A stretch of DNA of 8,231 bases from Chloroflexota bacterium (GTDB taxonomy: Bacteria; Chloroflexota; Dormibacteria; CF-121). This document shows, in pieces, positions 5,773 to 8,231 of this stretch (positions within the stretch are counted from its first letter, which is position 1; each line of letters opens with the position of its first letter). The DNA lies in the NCBI GenBank assembly GCA_005889285.1, contig VBFF01000077.1, positions 1 through 8,231 of the forward strand, read 5' to 3'. Under the pieces are notes generated by a model, which was given only the letters and a program-made list of their open reading frames with translations, did not search any database and was not told the DNA's origin. The translations under genes and the position numbers were made by a program.

Positions 5773-7286
5773 GTCAGACGATGACGAGCGAGCGGGGCCA
5801 GAAGACCGAGGCGAAGACCTATAAGAACTACATCGGCGGGCAGTGGGTGGAGTCGAAAAGTGGGCGGACCTTCACCTCGACCAACCCGGCGCACAAGGAC
5901 CAGGTGCTGGGCGTGATGCAGGCGTCCAACGCCGACGACGTCAACGCCGCCCTGGAGGCGGCGCAAAAGGCGTCTCCTGGTTGGCGGCGAACGCCGGCCC
6001 CCGCGCGAGGCGAGATCGTGCTCAAGGCCGCGCTGATCATCGAGGCGCGCAAAGAAGAACTGGCCCGGCTGATGACGCAGGAGATGGGCAAAGTCCTCAA
6101 AGAGGCACGTGGTGACGTCCAGGAAGCGATCGACATGGGCAAATACGCCGCCGGCCTCGGCCGTCATCCGCATGGCGAGACAGTGCCCTCCGAGCTTCGA
6201 AACAAGTGGGCGATGACGGTGCGGGTTCCGCTCGGCGTGGTCGCCTGCATCACGCCCTGGAACTTTCCGATGGCGATTCCCTCGTGGAAGATCTTTCCGG
6301 CGGTCATGGCGGGCAATGCCGTGGTGTTCAAGCCGGCATCGGACACCCCCATCGTGGCGACCACGCTGGTCGAGATCCTCGAGGAGGCCGGACTGCCCGG
6401 CGGGGTGCTCAATCTCGTCACCGGCAGCGGCAAGGACGTGGGCGACGTGCTCGTCAAGGACCCGCGCGTGCAGGGTATCTCGTTCACCGGCTCGACCGAC
6501 GCCGGCCGGCACATTGCGGAGATCGCGGGCAAGACTCTGAAGCGGCTGGGCCTCGAGCTGGGCGGCAAGAACGCGATCGTCGTGCTCGATGACGCCGACC
6601 TGCCGTTAGCCGTTGACGGCGCGCTCTGGGCTGCCTTCGGGACATCCGGCCAGCGCTGCACGGCCGCGTCGCGGCTGATCGTTGACAGGAAGGTCGCCGG
6701 CGATTTCGTCGATCTGCTGCAGGAGCGGGCCGCCAAGATGAAGGTCGGCGACGGGCTGCAGCCGGACGTCGACATGGGTCCGGTGATCAACGAGGCGGCG
6801 CTCAAGAAGGTCCACGAGTACACGGAGATCGGCAAGAAGGAACACGCCCGGTTAGTGCACGGCGGCGACTTCGCCGGGAGCGAGGGCTGGTTCTACCGGC
6901 CGACAATTTTCGCCGACGGCCGGAAGGACATGCGCATGGCGCAGGAGGAGATCTTCGGTCCCTCGACGCTCGTGCTGCCGGTGGGCAACCTCGAAGAGGC
7001 GCTCGAGGTCGCGAACTCCACGCAGTACGGGCTGTCGATGTCGATCTACACCAACGACCTGCGCAAGGCCTTCCACGCCATGGACGAGATGCAGTCCGGC
7101 ATCGTCTACGTCAACGCGCCAACCATCGGCGCCGAGATCCAACTGCCCTTCGGCGGCGTAAAGAACACTGGCAACGGTCATCGCGAGGCCGGCACGGTGG
7201 CGCTCGACGAATTCACGGAATGGAAAACGATCTACGTCGATTACAGTGGCCGGCTGCAGCGCGCGCAGATCGATACGGGGGAATAG
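5769..7286 (+). CDS. NAD(P)+-dependent aldehyde dehydrogenase, succinate-semialdehyde-type role likely
   Basis: 505-residue aldehyde dehydrogenase that oxidises an aldehyde to the acid with NAD+ or NADP+ in the cytosol. Seen: cofactor and active-site Asn165 in TPWNFP, Lys188 in VVFKPASDTP, the SFTGSTDAGR turn, general-base Glu263 in LELGGKN, nucleophile Cys297 in GTSGQRCTAASR, EEIFGPSTLVLPV, and a C-terminal segment ending EWKTIYVDYSGRLQRAQID. All catalytic residues are present. The start is ATG 5769, with AGGAGG at 5756-5761 seven bases upstream and an ATGA overlap with the aminotransferase stop. The frame stays open upstream to 5361, but that part is only antiphase aminotransferase sequence. 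Behind an omega-aminotransferase the natural substrate is the aldehyde it makes, succinate semialdehyde or 4-aminobutanal. Sequence alone does not exclude 2-oxoglutarate semialdehyde or other aldehydes. Confidence 0.92.
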   Translation: MSQTMTSERGQKTEAKTYKNYIGGQWVESKSGRTFTSTNPAHKDQVLGVMQASNADDVNAALEAAQKASPGWRRTPAPARGEIVLKAALIIEARKEELARLMTQEMGKVLKEARGDVQEAIDMGKYAAGLGRHPHGETVPSELRNKWAMTVRVPLGVVACITPWNFPMAIPSWKIFPAVMAGNAVVFKPASDTPIVATTLVEILEEAGLPGGVLNLVTGSGKDVGDVLVKDPRVQGISFTGSTDAGRHIAEIAGKTLKRLGLELGGKNAIVVLDDADLPLAVDGALWAAFGTSGQRCTAASRLIVDRKVAGDFVDLLQERAAKMKVGDGLQPDVDMGPVINEAALKKVHEYTEIGKKEHARLVHGGDFAGSEGWFYRPTIFADGRKDMRMAQEEIFGPSTLVLPVGNLEEALEVANSTQYGLSMSIYTNDLRKAFHAMDEMQSGIVYVNAPTIGAEIQLPFGGVKNTGNGHREAGTVALDEFTEWKTIYVDYSGRLQRAQIDTGE

Positions 7287-8113
7287 ACACCGCGGTCAGT
7301 ACGCAGAACATCCAGTTCATCGACGTCGGGCAGCGGAGGGTCCGGTACCTCGACCAGGGATCGGGCCAGCCGCTGCTTCTGTGTCACGGTTTCATCGGCT
7401 CGCTCGAGAACTTCCACACCTGGGGCCCGGCCTTCAGCGATCACCGGCGGGTACTGATCCCCGACCTGCCCGGCTGCGGCGAGACGGCGGCCGGCGATCC
7501 GCCCTTCACGGTGGCCTCGCACGCCGAGTTCCTGCACGCTTTCGCCGACCGCCTTGGCCTCGAGGATCACGATGTCGGCGGCATCTGCCTGGGCGCGACC
7601 GTCGCCCTCGAGTACGCCTCGCGTTTTCCGGAGCGGATCGACCGGTTGGTGTTGCACACGCCGATCTACTCGCCGCGGACCTTGCGGGCAGCGTTCAAGC
7701 GACAGGTTGCCGCCTTCACCGCCGGCCCCGTCTTCTGGGTCGTCGACCGGCTGCGGCGGAACCGCGTGGTGTCGGATCTCTACAAGCGGTTCCTGGTTGA
7801 AGGCCCCGGGGTCGATCCCTACGATGCCCAGGTGAACTTCGACAACCAGCTGCGCGCCGACGGGCGCGCCGCCCGACAGTGGTTGCGCGACGGGATCACT
7901 CGGGACTATCGCGACTTCCTCAGAGGATGGCGCAAGCCCGTACTGATCGTGGTCGCCGCCGATGATCGAACCGTCGACGTCAACGCCATCCGTGGCCTGC
8001 GAGACTTCATGCCGCAGGCGGAGATCCGGGTGATCGAATCCGCCGGTCACGGCTGGACCCCGACGCTGATTGCCGCACAGGTCGAAGCCATTTCTGCGTT
8101 TCTCAAGGCGTGA
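7220..8113 (+). CDS. Alpha/beta-fold hydrolase with cysteine in the nucleophile elbow
   Basis: 297-residue single-domain alpha/beta hydrolase (MhpC-like size), cytosolic, with no signal peptide. Seen: oxyanion region LLLCHGFIGS, LIPDLPGCGET, a nucleophile elbow GGICLGA in which Cys123 stands where most relatives have Ser, likely acid Asp249 in VVAADDRTV, and His277 in ESAGHGW. A Gly-x-Cys-x-Gly elbow is known from dienelactone hydrolases and polyhydroxyalkanoate synthases. This protein is too short and otherwise unlike a PHA synthase, so its reaction is unknown. The start is uncertain: ATG 7220 is the only ordinary start codon before the conserved domain but overlaps the dehydrogenase by 67 bases. 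Its first ~25 residues look unlike the family, which should begin near STQNIQFIDVGQRRVRYLD. The stop overlaps the next start (GTGA), placing the gene in the amine-catabolic operon. Confidence 0.8.
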   Translation: MENDLRRLQWPAAARADRYGGIDTAVSTQNIQFIDVGQRRVRYLDQGSGQPLLLCHGFIGSLENFHTWGPAFSDHRRVLIPDLPGCGETAAGDPPFTVASHAEFLHAFADRLGLEDHDVGGICLGATVALEYASRFPERIDRLVLHTPIYSPRTLRAAFKRQVAAFTAGPVFWVVDRLRRNRVVSDLYKRFLVEGPGVDPYDAQVNFDNQLRADGRAARQWLRDGITRDYRDFLRGWRKPVLIVVAADDRTVDVNAIRGLRDFMPQAEIRVIESAGHGWTPTLIAAQVEAISAFLKA

Positions 8114-8231
8114 GCGAGCAGGAGTTCAACACCGCCGGCCTCCAGCCCTGGGGCGGGCTCAAACCACCGCCGGCGGGAAGCCGCCCCGATGTCCGGATCC
8201 TGGGTGTGCCGATGGACCGCGGTTCGGTCTA
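8110..8231 (+). CDS. Agmatinase/arginase-family ureohydrolase, N-terminal fragment
   Basis: Only the first 40 codons are in the window; the gene continues beyond it. GTG 8110 overlaps the hydrolase stop (GTGA, 8110-8113). The fragment begins MSEQEFNTAGLQPWGGLKPP and reaches PDVRILGVPMDRGSV, which fits the first strand and loop of ureohydrolases (the ILGVPxDxG pattern before a RPGARFGP-type segment). The family uses two Mn2+ ions to remove urea from agmatine, arginine, 4-guanidinobutyrate or similar compounds. The metal-ligand His and Asp motifs lie downstream and are not seen. Next to a 4-aminobutyrate-type aminotransferase and an aldehyde dehydrogenase, agmatinase or guanidinobutyrase is more likely than arginase, but this is inferred from context. 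Confidence 0.68.
   Translation, partial: MSEQEFNTAGLQPWGGLKPPPAGSRPDVRILGVPMDRGSV

Noticed and set aside
7241..8050. 269-codon minus-strand frame opposite the alpha/beta hydrolase
   Set aside because: The plus strand carries a recognisable hydrolase with its triad; the antisense frame shows no motif.
7220..8113. PHA synthase as the identity of the Cys-elbow hydrolase
   Set aside because: It is shorter than PhaC and lacks PhaC-like flanking sequence; only the Gly-x-Cys-x-Gly elbow is shared.

Overview
The window is high-GC DNA (about two-thirds G+C by eye) with closely packed genes, several start/stop overlaps and long spurious antisense reading frames. The partial ferrochelatase is of the Gram-positive-type (coproporphyrin-dependent) kind. 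Together with the Soj-like ParA and the style of the catabolic genes, this suggests a high-GC Terrabacteria-like bacterium such as a Chloroflexota or actinobacterial relative. The assignment is tentative because there is no rRNA or other marker here.

Layout: (1) 2-547 (+) is the 3' end of a ferrochelatase gene, whose stop overlaps the start of (2) a single-chain exporter-type ABC transporter (547-2328, +). (3) On the minus strand, a Soj/ParA ATPase (3424-2615) overlaps an unrecognised 104-residue protein (2622-2308), whose 3' end runs 21 bp into the end of the ABC gene. No ParB or parS is visible. A credible sigma70-type promoter (TTGACG, 17 bp, TTAAAT) precedes parA, and a perfect DnaA-box match lies just upstream of it. 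(4) Diverging from parA is a seven-helix membrane-protein gene (3537-4224, +) broken by an apparent one-base frameshift near 3960. (5) The gap 4225-4455 holds a two-copy GC-rich palindromic repeat, a separate inverted repeat that could be an operator, and a strong ribosome binding site. (6) From 4456 to the window end (+) there is a tight cluster: class-III PLP aminotransferase (4-aminobutyrate/putrescine type), aldehyde dehydrogenase, an alpha/beta hydrolase with cysteine in the nucleophile position, and the first 40 codons of an agmatinase/arginase-family ureohydrolase. Every junction in this cluster overlaps.

The last cluster reads as a pathway from a guanidino compound to central metabolism. 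The ureohydrolase would release urea from agmatine or 4-guanidinobutyrate, the aminotransferase would turn the resulting amine or 4-aminobutyrate into an aldehyde, and the dehydrogenase would oxidise the aldehyde to the acid. The role of the hydrolase is unknown. The ferrochelatase/ABC pair suggests, without proving, a transporter linked to haem or iron. The clearest oddities are the DnaA box by the parA promoter, the orphan ParA with its small partner, the frameshifted membrane protein, and the hydrolase with its Gly-Ile-Cys-Leu-Gly elbow and no ordinary start codon outside the dehydrogenase gene.
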